Origin: an uncultured bacterium
GTDB lineage: Bacteria > Patescibacteriota > Saccharimonadia > Saccharimonadales > Saccharimonadaceae
DNA: 64,000 nucleotides
Assembly: GCA_903952435.1 (NCBI GenBank)
Contig: CAJBFN010000001.1
Location: 62,001 to 126,000, forward strand
Direction: 5' to 3'
The notes under the pieces were generated by a model, which was not told where the DNA came from, searched no databases, and saw only the letters and a list, made by a program, of their open reading frames with translations. Position 1 is the stretch's first letter. Each line of letters opens with the position of its first letter. The position numbers and the translations under genes were made by a program. Shown here piece by piece: positions 48,656 to 57,135 of this stretch.

Positions 48656-49153
48656 ATGCTAAAAATATACAAAAGCAAAAAGTCATTCGGCAAGTTATTT
48701 ATCAATACTAAAAAAGAATTAGAAAATATATTAGGCGATGATTGCATAATCGAGCATGTTGGCAGCACGGCAATACCTGGTGTTGATGGCAAGGGTATTA
48801 TTGATGTCTTGATAGGTTTTGATAATGAAGAGCAAATTATTAAGGCGGCCGATAAATTATTACGTCATGGTTATTTTTCTGCAAGAAAAAAATTAGAAGG
48901 TCGGAAGGATCGCGTATTTATGTCGTCCAGTAATGACGATACTACTATCGGTGACGTGCATTTACATATGGTTTTAAAAAATAGCGCAGATTTTATCGAT
49001 TTTATTAAAGTTAGAGATTTTCTTCGCCAAAATCCAGATGAAGCTGAAAAATACTCTGAATTAAAATATAAAATTGCAAAAGATGCTGGTTTTGACAGGG
49101 AAGAATATAAAAAACAGAAGAGTAAATTTATCGAAGAAATATTAAGGAAATAG
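48656..49153 (+). CDS. GrpB/UPF0157 family nucleotidyltransferase-like protein
   Basis: 165 aa. The UPF0157 motif IIEHVGSTAIPGVDGKGIIDVLIG (HxGSTAxPG-xxKxxIDxx) stands near residues 29-53, like the nucleotidyltransferase-fold GS-x-D active site. GrpB-like proteins are often fused to dephospho-CoA kinase or stand alone in small-molecule contexts. Function unknown. TATAAT at 48646-48651 stands only 4 nt before the ATG. Confidence 0.85.
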   Translation: MLKIYKSKKSFGKLFINTKKELENILGDDCIIEHVGSTAIPGVDGKGIIDVLIGFDNEEQIIKAADKLLRHGYFSARKKLEGRKDRVFMSSSNDDTTIGDVHLHMVLKNSADFIDFIKVRDFLRQNPDEAEKYSELKYKIAKDAGFDREEYKKQKSKFIEEILRK

Positions 49154-49179
49154 TTTAATTTTATAGGTATAGCATAAAA

Positions 49180-49210
49180 ACTTGAATTGCAAGCACTGTC
49201 CTTGTTCTAA
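49180..49210. repeat. Small intergenic repeat, copy 2
   Basis: Contains GCAAGCACTGTCCTTG after AAAAACTTGAATT, matching the copy at 45004-45035. It stands just before the -10 box of the LD-carboxypeptidase gene. Confidence 0.4.
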
Positions 49211-49215
49211 GGTGA

Positions 49216-49221
49216 TATAAT
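49216..49221 (+). promoter_or_regulatory. -10 box of the S66 peptidase gene
   Basis: TATAAT ends 6 nt before ATG 49228; leaderless. Confidence 0.55.
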
Positions 49222-49227
49222 TCTTAT

Positions 49228-50214
49228 ATGATTATCCCAGATAAGTTAAAACTTGGTGACGAGATACGTGTGATTGCCCCTGCAAGATCAATGGGTATTT
49301 TAAGTGACGAATTAAAAGATATTGCCAATAAGCGTCTTTCGGAATTAGGTTATAAAGTTAGTTTTGGCAAAAATGTCGATGTTATGGACGATTTTAAATC
49401 TTCGAGCGTAGATTCCAGAGTTGCGGATTTGCACGATGCTTTTTCGGATAAGAATGTTAAGGGCATTCTTACGGTTATTGGGGGCTTTAATAGTAACCAG
49501 ATGCTTGATTATATTGACTGGGATTTAATAAAAAATAATCCAAAAATATTTTGTGGCTTCTCGGACATTACAATTTTAAATAATGCTTTTTATGCAAAGA
49601 CTGGCCTAGTTTCTTATTCTGGACCTCATTATTCAACTTTTGGTCAGAAATTATATTTTGGCTATACTCTGGATTATTTTAAAAAATGTTGTGTTGATAG
49701 TGCGCCTTTCATCATTGAAGCTTCTTCTGAATGGAGCGATGACCCATGGTATAAAGATCAGGATAGTAGGCAACCAGCAAAAAATAATGGCTTTCTAGTG
49801 ATTAATGAAGGTAAGGCAGAGGGTATTGTGATCGGGGCTAATTTATGCACTTTTAATCTATTACAAGGCACACCGTATATGCCGAGCCTAACTGATACGA
49901 TTCTATTTATTGAAGACGATGCCCATGCTGACGGAACGGACGTCATGGAGTTTGACAGGAACTTACAATCAATAATACAGCTTCCAGATTTCAAAAATGT
50001 AAAAGGTATTGTTATTGGCAGATTTCAAAAAGCTGCAAATATGACAAATGATTTATTAACTAAAATTATTAAAACCAAAAAAGAACTCAATAATATCCCT
50101 ATTATTGCAGGTGTTGATTTTGGCCATACGGACCCCAAGGTAACTTTACCTATAGGAGGCAAAGTTAAGATGGATACCGATAGTAAATCGTTATTGACGA
50201 TAATAGAACACTAG
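49228..50214 (+). CDS. LD-carboxypeptidase/MccF-like serine peptidase (S66)
   Basis: 328 aa. S66 features: start PDKLKLGDEIRVIAPARSMG, the Ser nucleophile in FCGFSDITILNNAFYAKTGLVSYSGPH near residue 113, Glu in ILFIEDDAHADGTDVMEFDRNL and His in GVDFGHTDPKVTLPIGG. The IEDDAHADG phrase is seen in MccF-type members, which cleave peptidyl-nucleotide antibiotics and give self-immunity; LdcA types instead cleave L,D bonds of recycled muropeptides. No signal peptide. In this setting immunity is possible but not shown. Confidence 0.9.
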   Translation: MIIPDKLKLGDEIRVIAPARSMGILSDELKDIANKRLSELGYKVSFGKNVDVMDDFKSSSVDSRVADLHDAFSDKNVKGILTVIGGFNSNQMLDYIDWDLIKNNPKIFCGFSDITILNNAFYAKTGLVSYSGPHYSTFGQKLYFGYTLDYFKKCCVDSAPFIIEASSEWSDDPWYKDQDSRQPAKNNGFLVINEGKAEGIVIGANLCTFNLLQGTPYMPSLTDTILFIEDDAHADGTDVMEFDRNLQSIIQLPDFKNVKGIVIGRFQKAANMTNDLLTKIIKTKKELNNIPIIAGVDFGHTDPKVTLPIGGKVKMDTDSKSLLTIIEH

Positions 50215-50259
50215 ACTAAATAACCACTATCCTTGTTAAGATTATTTAATTATAGATGT

Positions 50260-51003
50260 CTATACCTTAGTAACAATTTCTAGCGCAATTTGAAATAGTT
50301 TTGCTGAATTTCGTTCGTTCTCTTGCGGGTTTTTGCCGTCGATGTTATCATCGGTGATTAAAAAGCTAGCAAAACTTATACTGCGAAACTGTGCAACAGC
50401 TAGCAGTGATGCCAGCTCCATATCAACAGCTACGCATCCATTATTCTTCATTGTCTGTAATTTTCCAGCCGTTTCTCGATACACGGCATCGGTTGTCCAG
50501 ACTTTGCCGTTTAGAAAAGGTATGCTATTTTCAGAAAATAATTTCTTCATTATATTTATTGAATTATCATTCTGGGCAACTTCATCGCTTGGTGATAAAT
50601 AATGATAGCTTACGCCCTCTTCGCGAAATGCAGAATTTGGAATAATAATAGTATTTTTGTTAATTTCTCTGTTTATTGCACCGCATGTGCCAAACGCGAC
50701 AATTTTGTTTATACCGCTTGCAATTAGTAGCTCCATGTCTGCAGCCGACATAGACGCACCGCCAGCTCCACTGGCTGGTGATACCAACAATATATTTTCT
50801 TGTTCATGCTGATACATAAGAAAATTATTAAAAACTCTTCCACTGGCATTTTTAGCTGGAAAAACTTCAATATTACCTTGTTCGCTTACATAATTTTCCC
50901 AAACTTCATCATCAAAAATCATTAAAGCTTTTTTGGGGCCGCCGAGAAGGTTAAGATTAGGCGGGTTAAATAAGGCATTTTTATCTGGGTCAAAGTTAAT
51001 CAT
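50260..51003 (-). CDS. Nucleoside phosphorylase (PNP/uridine phosphorylase type)
   Basis: 247 aa. Phosphate-binding part and the ribose site: VVSPASGAGGASMSAADMELLIASG-like segment and KIVAFGTCGAINREI; active motif VAVDMELASLLAVAQFRSI (the VxMEx ribose motif). It belongs to the NP-I family; purine or uridine specificity cannot be fixed. A Shine-Dalgarno AAAGGAT and -10 box stand upstream on the minus strand, one of the few leadered genes in this region. Confidence 0.88.
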   Translation of the reverse strand: MINFDPDKNALFNPPNLNLLGGPKKALMIFDDEVWENYVSEQGNIEVFPAKNASGRVFNNFLMYQHEQENILLVSPASGAGGASMSAADMELLIASGINKIVAFGTCGAINREINKNTIIIPNSAFREEGVSYHYLSPSDEVAQNDNSINIMKKLFSENSIPFLNGKVWTTDAVYRETAGKLQTMKNNGCVAVDMELASLLAVAQFRSISFASFLITDDNIDGKNPQENERNSAKLFQIALEIVTKV

Positions 51004-51103
51004 TTTTTATCCTTTTTGATTATAAAATTAATTATAACATCATGCACGTCTTATAATATTTGGCATAAGGTTAATTTGGGCTTTAGTTTATCTACGGCTT
51101 TGT

Positions 51104-51109
51104 TATAGT
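51104..51109 (+). promoter_or_regulatory. -10 box of the GNAT gene
   Basis: TATAGT ends 7 nt before ATG 51117; leaderless. Confidence 0.5.
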
Positions 51110-51116
51110 TATAGCT

Positions 51117-51668
51117 ATGAACGATATAATTTCAAAGGCCGGTAGCCTAAAAATAAAACTAACCAAACCAGATGTTAATCGTGATGCGCCTTTTGCCTTG
51201 GGTTGGTTCGAATCTATTCACGGAAAGCAAACATTATTACTTATGGGTAATGCTGAAAACGAAATAAAACCACCCACTCTTGAAGGTGAAAAGAAAACAC
51301 TTCAAAAATTTATCGAATTAGAAAAATCTAATGAACAGCTGACTTGGATGATTCAGGCTGATAATAAGACAATCGGAGCTGTATGGATTGAGCTGAAGGA
51401 TACTGAGTTTGTTAAGTCACCAGCCGTTCATATGATGATAGGTGATCCAGAATATCGAGGTCAGGGTATTGGTAGGGCTATTATGTTCGAGATGATTAAA
51501 TATGCAAAAGAAAAATTAAAATCTAGTGTTATATACTCTCGTCATCTCGTAAGTAATAAACCGGTCACAGCATTGCTAGACTCTTTTAGTTTTATTAATG
51601 ACGGTAAAAGTTATATTGATAGTAATAATCTTGAATGGCAAAATATTAAATTGACATTTGATATATAG
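51117..51668 (+). CDS. GNAT family N-acetyltransferase
   Basis: 183 aa. The acetyl-CoA pyrophosphate loop is IGDPEYRGQGIGRAIMFEMIKYA (Q/RxxGxG/A) near residue 117, preceded by the strand AVHMMIGD and followed by SVIYSRHLVSNKPVTALLDSFSF, all GNAT. The substrate is unknown. It is separated by 41 bp from the NRPS-linked operon and reads in the same direction, so it could belong to it, but it has its own promoter box. Confidence 0.88.
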   Translation: MNDIISKAGSLKIKLTKPDVNRDAPFALGWFESIHGKQTLLLMGNAENEIKPPTLEGEKKTLQKFIELEKSNEQLTWMIQADNKTIGAVWIELKDTEFVKSPAVHMMIGDPEYRGQGIGRAIMFEMIKYAKEKLKSSVIYSRHLVSNKPVTALLDSFSFINDGKSYIDSNNLEWQNIKLTFDI

Positions 51669-51695
51669 CAATTCGGCATTTAATAGCGTAAATGT

Positions 51696-51701
51696 TATAA
51701 T
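51696..51701 (+). promoter_or_regulatory. -10 box at the head of the NRPS operon
   Basis: TATAAT ends 8 nt before the ATG of the DUF2087 gene (51710). It is the last such box before eight tightly packed genes, so it is the likely operon promoter. Confidence 0.5.
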
Positions 51702-51709
51702 AATAAAAT

Positions 51710-51976
51710 ATGAAGTGTAACCTCTGTAACTTTTTGGATTCTAATGGCCTTATAGAACAATGGCCATCAAAAAGGGCTAATCAGTTGGAAATTATAAAGT
51801 ATCTTGCAGATAAATTCCCTATTGGATCAACATATTCCGACAAAGAAATAAATCAAAAACTTAAGGATCTGCATACTTTTGGCGATTGGGCTATACTTCG
51901 TCGCGAATTGTGCGATCTTGGGTATTTTGAACGAGATAGAAATGGCACAATCTATATCAGAGTTGAAAGAGTATAA
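51710..51976 (+). CDS. DUF2087 domain protein, first gene of the NRPS operon
   Basis: 88 aa. The domain pattern is IIKYLADKFPIGSTYSDKEINQKLKDLHTFGDWAILRRELCDLGYFERDRNGTIYIRV, the usual DUF2087 sequence with LRRELxxxGxxxRD. DUF2087 is often attached to ArsR-like regulators and has a winged-helix-like fold. Here it stands alone with an N-terminal CxxC (MKCNLCNF), which might bind a metal. It could regulate the operon. The next gene begins 3 bp after its stop. Confidence 0.8.
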   Translation: MKCNLCNFLDSNGLIEQWPSKRANQLEIIKYLADKFPIGSTYSDKEINQKLKDLHTFGDWAILRRELCDLGYFERDRNGTIYIRVERV

Positions 51977-51979
51977 TAA

Positions 51980-53014
51980 ATGTCTCCAGAAAAAATTGTT
52001 TATTATAATAAAGATCACGCAAACCACAAAGGTTGGATTGATAATGAAGGTAAGCCCTGGGATGTCCCCGAAAGACTTTTTAAGGTAGTTGACGCACTAT
52101 TAAGTGATGACAGCCTAAATATTGATTGGATGGTTTCGCCAGAGTTTCATAAAGAGACAATGGATCTTATATCAAAAGTACATTCAGTTGATATGATAAA
52201 GGCTATTAGCGACGCAAGCAAGAACGCCACATTGAACATCCCAGGTAAAACTTTCTACGATAAAGATGCTGAAGCTAATACATCTCTAATTTACCCAGGG
52301 ACTTTTGAGCAAGCTATTATGTCCGTCGAATGTGCGGTATCTGCCGCCGACTCATTGATAAATGGCGAGACAAATCTTGCTATTACTGTCAGTAGGCCAC
52401 CGGGACATCATGCTGGTAGGGAATTTTATCATGGGTTCTGTTATCTTAATAATGCCGCTGTCGCTGCCGAGGCTATGAAGAATAACAACAAGAAAGTCGC
52501 CATACTGGATATAGATGTTCACCATGGTGATGGCACTCAGGATATTTTTTTAAATGACCCAAATGTCATGTATGTATCTTTGCATGCTGACCCGAATTTA
52601 GTTATGCCAGGTACTGGATACAGCCATGAAATAGGTGTCGGCGAGGGTCTTGAAAGAACTGTTAATTTACCATTCCCAATAGGCATCGAGGCAAATGAAT
52701 ATATGAATCTATTAATAAACGCTCAAGAAAAAATAAAAGGGTTTGGCGCAGATTACTTAATCATCGAAGCGGGATTTGATGGTCATAAAAATGAATATCC
52801 TAATCTTCCACCTATTACGCAACTTGGAGATTCTGAATATAGAGAAATAGGGAGACATATTGGCGAACTTAATTTACCAAGCTTAGTTGTATTTAGTGGT
52901 GGCTACAACCAAGACGTTACCGCTCCTGCTTTTGTTTCTTACATAAAAGGCATGGAAGACTCATTACTTATAGATAGGCCGATAGTCCATACGACCGACG
53001 AATTAATACCCTAA
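51980..53014 (+). CDS. Histone deacetylase/acetylpolyamine amidohydrolase family protein
   Basis: 344 aa, zinc-dependent amidohydrolase. Motifs: SRPPGHHAGREFYHGFCYLNNAAV (two active-site His), the zinc ligands in VAILDIDVHHGDGTQDIF (Asp and His) and EAGFDGHKNEYP (third Asp), and GGYNQDV with the catalytic Tyr. Bacterial members deacetylate polyamines or other N-acyl amines. Next to NRPS genes it may remove an acetyl protecting group from a precursor or product. It is 3 bp after the DUF2087 gene and 17 bp before the PPTase. Confidence 0.93.
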   Translation: MSPEKIVYYNKDHANHKGWIDNEGKPWDVPERLFKVVDALLSDDSLNIDWMVSPEFHKETMDLISKVHSVDMIKAISDASKNATLNIPGKTFYDKDAEANTSLIYPGTFEQAIMSVECAVSAADSLINGETNLAITVSRPPGHHAGREFYHGFCYLNNAAVAAEAMKNNNKKVAILDIDVHHGDGTQDIFLNDPNVMYVSLHADPNLVMPGTGYSHEIGVGEGLERTVNLPFPIGIEANEYMNLLINAQEKIKGFGADYLIIEAGFDGHKNEYPNLPPITQLGDSEYREIGRHIGELNLPSLVVFSGGYNQDVTAPAFVSYIKGMEDSLLIDRPIVHTTDELIP

Positions 53015-53031
53015 CCAAAAGACTTACCAAA

Positions 53032-53616
53032 ATGATTGATATTTATATAGTAGAAAGAGCTAAATTAAAAAACGATTCTCGTAAAGTTATTCGTCGTATA
53101 GTTGAATGTATTCTAAGTTCACGCTTAAACTCAACCAGTCTTATAGGCATGTCATTCGATGAATATGGTAAACCATATATCAAGAAAAACTATAGAACAA
53201 ATTTTAATTATTCTCATTCCAAAAACATAGTAGCTATTTCTGTTGTTGCAGATACGGAAGATATTGGCATTGATACGGAACCGTTAGACAGGAGCGTTGA
53301 GATAAGTAAAATTGCACATAGTGCTTTTTCTGAAAGAGAGCTGTTAAAAATACCTAATGATAGATTTGTAAACGCTTGGTGTTTAAAAGAAGCGTCGGTG
53401 AAAATGGTAGGAAAAGGATTTAGAGAGGCGGATCCGTCAGAGTTTTCCATTGAACAAAATCAAAATAAATTTCTTTTACTGCAGGGATTAAGACAAATCG
53501 CCTGCGGTTACACGGAGACATGTATTTATCGTGAAGATGTTATCACGATATGTTCATCGAGTAAAATAGAAGGGATAAATATAATTTTATATAACATAGC
53601 TGATACAATATATTAA
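53032..53616 (+). CDS. 4'-phosphopantetheinyl transferase, Sfp-type
   Basis: 194 aa. It transfers the phosphopantetheine arm from CoA to the Ser of carrier domains. Sfp-type motifs: NFNYSHSKNIVAISV, DIGIDTEPLDRS (Mg-binding Asp and Glu) and FVNAWCLKEASVKMVGKGF (WxxKEAxxK). Length is closer to short Sfp-like enzymes (usual 200-230) than to AcpS (about 120). It should activate the three T domains encoded downstream, which carry the GGDS site. Close spacing on both sides places it in the operon. Confidence 0.93.
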   Translation: MIDIYIVERAKLKNDSRKVIRRIVECILSSRLNSTSLIGMSFDEYGKPYIKKNYRTNFNYSHSKNIVAISVVADTEDIGIDTEPLDRSVEISKIAHSAFSERELLKIPNDRFVNAWCLKEASVKMVGKGFREADPSEFSIEQNQNKFLLLQGLRQIACGYTETCIYREDVITICSSSKIEGINIILYNIADTIY

Positions 53617-53632
53617 CAAGAGAGTTGACTTT

Positions 53633-55411
53633 ATGAGTAAAGATTTTTACGTACTTGGCTATAGTGGTTTAGATGGCTATCTAAAATATAAGAATAGCAA
53701 TATTATTAGCCTTTCAGATAGAGAGTCGCTCGTAAGTCAAGGAATGGATGCAGCTGCTGCGCTTTTGAAAAATGGCCAAATAATTGCCGCCTCAGCAGAA
53801 GAACGTTTTGGTACTATAAAACATACAGGTAACTTTCCGATGCATGCTATTAACGCTTGTTTAAATAAGGCGGGTATTAAGATATCTGATATTAGTTGCT
53901 TTGCTCATAATTTTAATTATGAACCATATAAAGAACTATTTTTTCTGAATGATTATTCTAAAAATTTATTTGATTCAATACTCAGCGATAAGGCCCAGAT
54001 CGATTTATTTAAATTAAATTACAATATAGATGTTAATGATAAATTCTTCGGCTTCGACCACCATATGTGCCATGCCGCATATGCGTTTGAAACAAGTGGG
54101 TATGAAGCGTCGCTAGTTATCATCGCAGATGGTTTAGGCGAATTTAATAGTATAAGCGTTTATAGTGGTGATAAAATTCAAGGCTTAAAACTGCTAAAAA
54201 CATATGGGCCATCAAGTTCACTGGGAATTTTATATTCTGCTGCAACCGATTATCTAGGGTTTCTTACAAACTCAGATGAGTATAAGATAATGGGCTTAGC
54301 TGCGTATGGAAACAAGACTGTATATAAAAAGCTTTTTGACGAGATTGTTGTGCTTTCTGATAATGGTAGAATTGAAATAAAAAATTTAGTTCCACAAAAA
54401 ATCAATAAACCAGAAGAACGAGAGACCTATGTGTATTTTAAGAGTTGGCTATCTCAATATATATTTAAAGAAAGAGACCCAAACGCTCCAGTCGAGCAGA
54501 AGCACAAAGACTTCGCGGCAGCCTTGCAAGAAAAAATCAATGAAGCAGTTCTGCATTTAGTTCGTCATTGGAGCCATACAACTGGTTTAAATAGTTTATG
54601 CATGGCTGGAGGTGTTGCGTTAAATTGTGTCGCAAATGAGCGCATTGCAAAATCAGGTTTGGTAAAAAGATTTTATGTAGCTCCAGCATCATCAGATGAC
54701 GGGACTTCACTTGGTGCAGCTCTAATAGCTATGCGAAATCGTGGGATATCTTTGAGTAAAAAACATTTTCTTGACATGCCTTTTTATGGCCCATCTATCG
54801 CAGAAGGTATCATAGATTATAGACTGCCAACTGAATTATCTGTTGAAAAACTTAAAGACGGCAAACTTATAGAAATCGTTGCTGATGCACTTGTGGATAA
54901 TAAAATAGTTGCGTGGGCACAGGGGAATATGGAATTTGGGCCACGAGCTCTAGGGCATAGAAGCATATTAGCGATTCCATGTGATGCTAAAATGCGCGAA
55001 AGATTAAATATAGTCACAAAACAACGAGAAAGCTTTAGACCGTTTGCGCCAATCGTGAAAAAAGAATCTATAAATAAATATTTTGAAACATATGATGGCG
55101 TTGTATATAAACATATGTTAGTAAATACCAAAGTACGAGAGAAATATCGTTCTAAACTCCAAGCCGTGATCCACATCGATGGTACTTCTAGAGCACAAGC
55201 AGTTGATAAAAAAGACTTACCATTATTATGGAAGCTTCTCGATGAAATCGAGCGACGAACTACAATTCCAGTACTTCTCAATACATCATTTAATTTAAAA
55301 TCTATGCCAATCGTATGTTATAAAAAGGATGCAATAGAATCGTATTTAAATTCAGATATTGATTTGCTAGTTATTAACAACGAAGTAATACGTAAGAGGC
55401 AAAAAAAGTGA
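53633..55411 (+). CDS. Carbamoyltransferase, NodU/CmcH/TobZ family
   Basis: 592 aa. The N-terminal Kae1-like domain has GMDAAAALLKNGQIIAASAEERF, FDHHMCHAAYAFETSG (metal-binding His pair) and LVIIADGLGEFNSISVY, then SLCMAGGVALNCVANERI and APASSDDGTSLGAAL. The C-terminal YrdC-like or Carbam_trans_C part includes MEFGPRALGHRSILA and ESFRPFAPIV. These enzymes make carbamoyl-adenylate from carbamoyl phosphate and ATP and carbamoylate a hydroxyl group in antibiotics such as tobramycin or cephamycins. A Shine-Dalgarno AGAGAG precedes the start. The stop overlaps the next gene's GTG by 4 bp. Confidence 0.95.
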   Translation: MSKDFYVLGYSGLDGYLKYKNSNIISLSDRESLVSQGMDAAAALLKNGQIIAASAEERFGTIKHTGNFPMHAINACLNKAGIKISDISCFAHNFNYEPYKELFFLNDYSKNLFDSILSDKAQIDLFKLNYNIDVNDKFFGFDHHMCHAAYAFETSGYEASLVIIADGLGEFNSISVYSGDKIQGLKLLKTYGPSSSLGILYSAATDYLGFLTNSDEYKIMGLAAYGNKTVYKKLFDEIVVLSDNGRIEIKNLVPQKINKPEERETYVYFKSWLSQYIFKERDPNAPVEQKHKDFAAALQEKINEAVLHLVRHWSHTTGLNSLCMAGGVALNCVANERIAKSGLVKRFYVAPASSDDGTSLGAALIAMRNRGISLSKKHFLDMPFYGPSIAEGIIDYRLPTELSVEKLKDGKLIEIVADALVDNKIVAWAQGNMEFGPRALGHRSILAIPCDAKMRERLNIVTKQRESFRPFAPIVKKESINKYFETYDGVVYKHMLVNTKVREKYRSKLQAVIHIDGTSRAQAVDKKDLPLLWKLLDEIERRTTIPVLLNTSFNLKSMPIVCYKKDAIESYLNSDIDLLVINNEVIRKRQKK

Positions 55412-57135
55412 TAGCAAAACAATTACAAATAATCGTTAATTCAAATCCCAATAAAATATCCATAGATGATTGCAATGGAGGAGAGATTAGCTATAGGCAA
55501 TTATGGGAATTAGTTTGTACTTTTTCTGCAGCAATAGATGATTTTGCTCAAGACGATAAATATATTGGCTTAATAGCCGACCAAGATGCATACGCCGTTA
55601 TCGCTCTAGTTTCGACGATATTAAATGGTAGGACTATTATTCCTATAGATCCTAGGCTAAGCGCATTAGAGATTGAAGAAATATTGTCACCTTTTACTTG
55701 CAAGATTATATGCCGAAATATAGACACCCGTATTTTTAGTAAGCGCTTTGTCGCTTTAGAATGTGAAGATCTGATATCTAGAGAGTCTACTAACTATTGC
55801 TTTAAAGATGAAGATACCGATGCATATATTATCCATACATCGGGTACTACTGGCAAACCAAAACCAGTTCTTGCCAAGCAGGGAGCCTTGTTGCATGTTG
55901 TGACTGAGTTAATTTCAAGATATTATATTGACAATAATTCCAATGTTCTGCAATTCGCTTATATGAGCTTTGACTCGTCTTTAGCAGAAATCTTTAGTAC
56001 ATTTCTTTCTGGTGGCACCTTGATAATTCCAGGCTGCCAATTGAGAAATGATGCATATAGCGTTCTTGAGACTTTACTAATGCGTAAAGCTATATCTGTA
56101 GCAACGTTACCTCCGTCATTTGCCCTGGGCTGTAAGACTACCGCGCTATCAAATTTAGATACATTGATTTTAGCTGGTGAAGAATGCCCTATAAATCTAG
56201 CAAATAGTTTATATAAAAAAGTAAAGCACCTAATAAACGCCTATGGACCCACTGAGTCAATTATATGTGCGACTACCTATGAGATAAAGTCCCTACAAAA
56301 TATTTGCAGAGTTCCAATTGGTACGCCTCTAAACGGCATGCGAATCGAGATCGCTAATATAAAAGAAAATTGTAGCGATACGCCAGGATCCGGTGAGATG
56401 TTATTATTCAGTGACTATTTAGCACAAGGTTATCCAGGTCACAAGAGAGAAACATCAGAAAAATTCAAAGTCAATCCAAAAACGAATGCTATTTACTATA
56501 CAACCGGAGATATTGGCCACATAAATGATGATGGCAACTACGAGTTTTTGGGAAGAATAGATAATCAGATAAAAATCAATGGCCAACGGATTGAGCTAGA
56601 AAGTATTGAATCTAACATTAAAAGAATCACCGGCATTACCGAGCTGATTGTAATTTATGACGGCCATCTATATTGCGCATACAAAAATAATGGAGCAGCC
56701 CAATCCTTTGATATTAGGGGTTCATTGTCTGGTAAAATGTCTCTTCATACAATTCCAAATGTATTTATTTTGGTTGATTCAATCCTGCTTGATGGTAATG
56801 GTAAAATAAATCGTCGCGATATGCTTAATAAAATAAAAGAACAATTGCGTAGTACAAAAACTATAAATAAAACCGATAATAATTTTTGTAATGAAATGAT
56901 TATTCTCTGGGAAGCAACAATATCTGCATCTAATTCAATGATTAACGATAATTCAGACTTCTTTGAAGTTGGCGGTGATTCGTTATCTGCTCTAAGACTC
57001 GTCAAGGCTATAAACGACAAATATTTAATAAATATTAAATTAGCAGAAATCCTACAGGGCACCGTAACCCCTTTAAAAATGAGTTCAATAGTAGAGAATA
57101 AGCTTATCTTGACGAGAACATTGAATGATAACTAA
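55408..57135 (+). CDS. NRPS adenylation-thiolation protein (A-T)
   Basis: 575 aa. A domain at about 1-490: A3 IIHTSGTTGKPKP near 142, the region NAYGPTESIICATTYE (A5), YTTGDIG (A7), GRIDNQIKINGQRIELESIE (A8) and NGKINRRDML (A10, catalytic Lys). T domain at about 495-570 with the phosphopantetheine Ser in DFFEVGGDSLSALR (Ser near 525). There is no C domain, so it is a loading or in-trans module. Residues at specificity positions read approximately D,S,A,T,I,A,A,I,C,K, close to aromatic-type codes. The start is GTG at 55408 with a Shine-Dalgarno AAGAGG. Confidence 0.93.
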   Translation: MIAKQLQIIVNSNPNKISIDDCNGGEISYRQLWELVCTFSAAIDDFAQDDKYIGLIADQDAYAVIALVSTILNGRTIIPIDPRLSALEIEEILSPFTCKIICRNIDTRIFSKRFVALECEDLISRESTNYCFKDEDTDAYIIHTSGTTGKPKPVLAKQGALLHVVTELISRYYIDNNSNVLQFAYMSFDSSLAEIFSTFLSGGTLIIPGCQLRNDAYSVLETLLMRKAISVATLPPSFALGCKTTALSNLDTLILAGEECPINLANSLYKKVKHLINAYGPTESIICATTYEIKSLQNICRVPIGTPLNGMRIEIANIKENCSDTPGSGEMLLFSDYLAQGYPGHKRETSEKFKVNPKTNAIYYTTGDIGHINDDGNYEFLGRIDNQIKINGQRIELESIESNIKRITGITELIVIYDGHLYCAYKNNGAAQSFDIRGSLSGKMSLHTIPNVFILVDSILLDGNGKINRRDMLNKIKEQLRSTKTINKTDNNFCNEMIILWEATISASNSMINDNSDFFEVGGDSLSALRLVKAINDKYLINIKLAEILQGTVTPLKMSSIVENKLILTRTLNDN

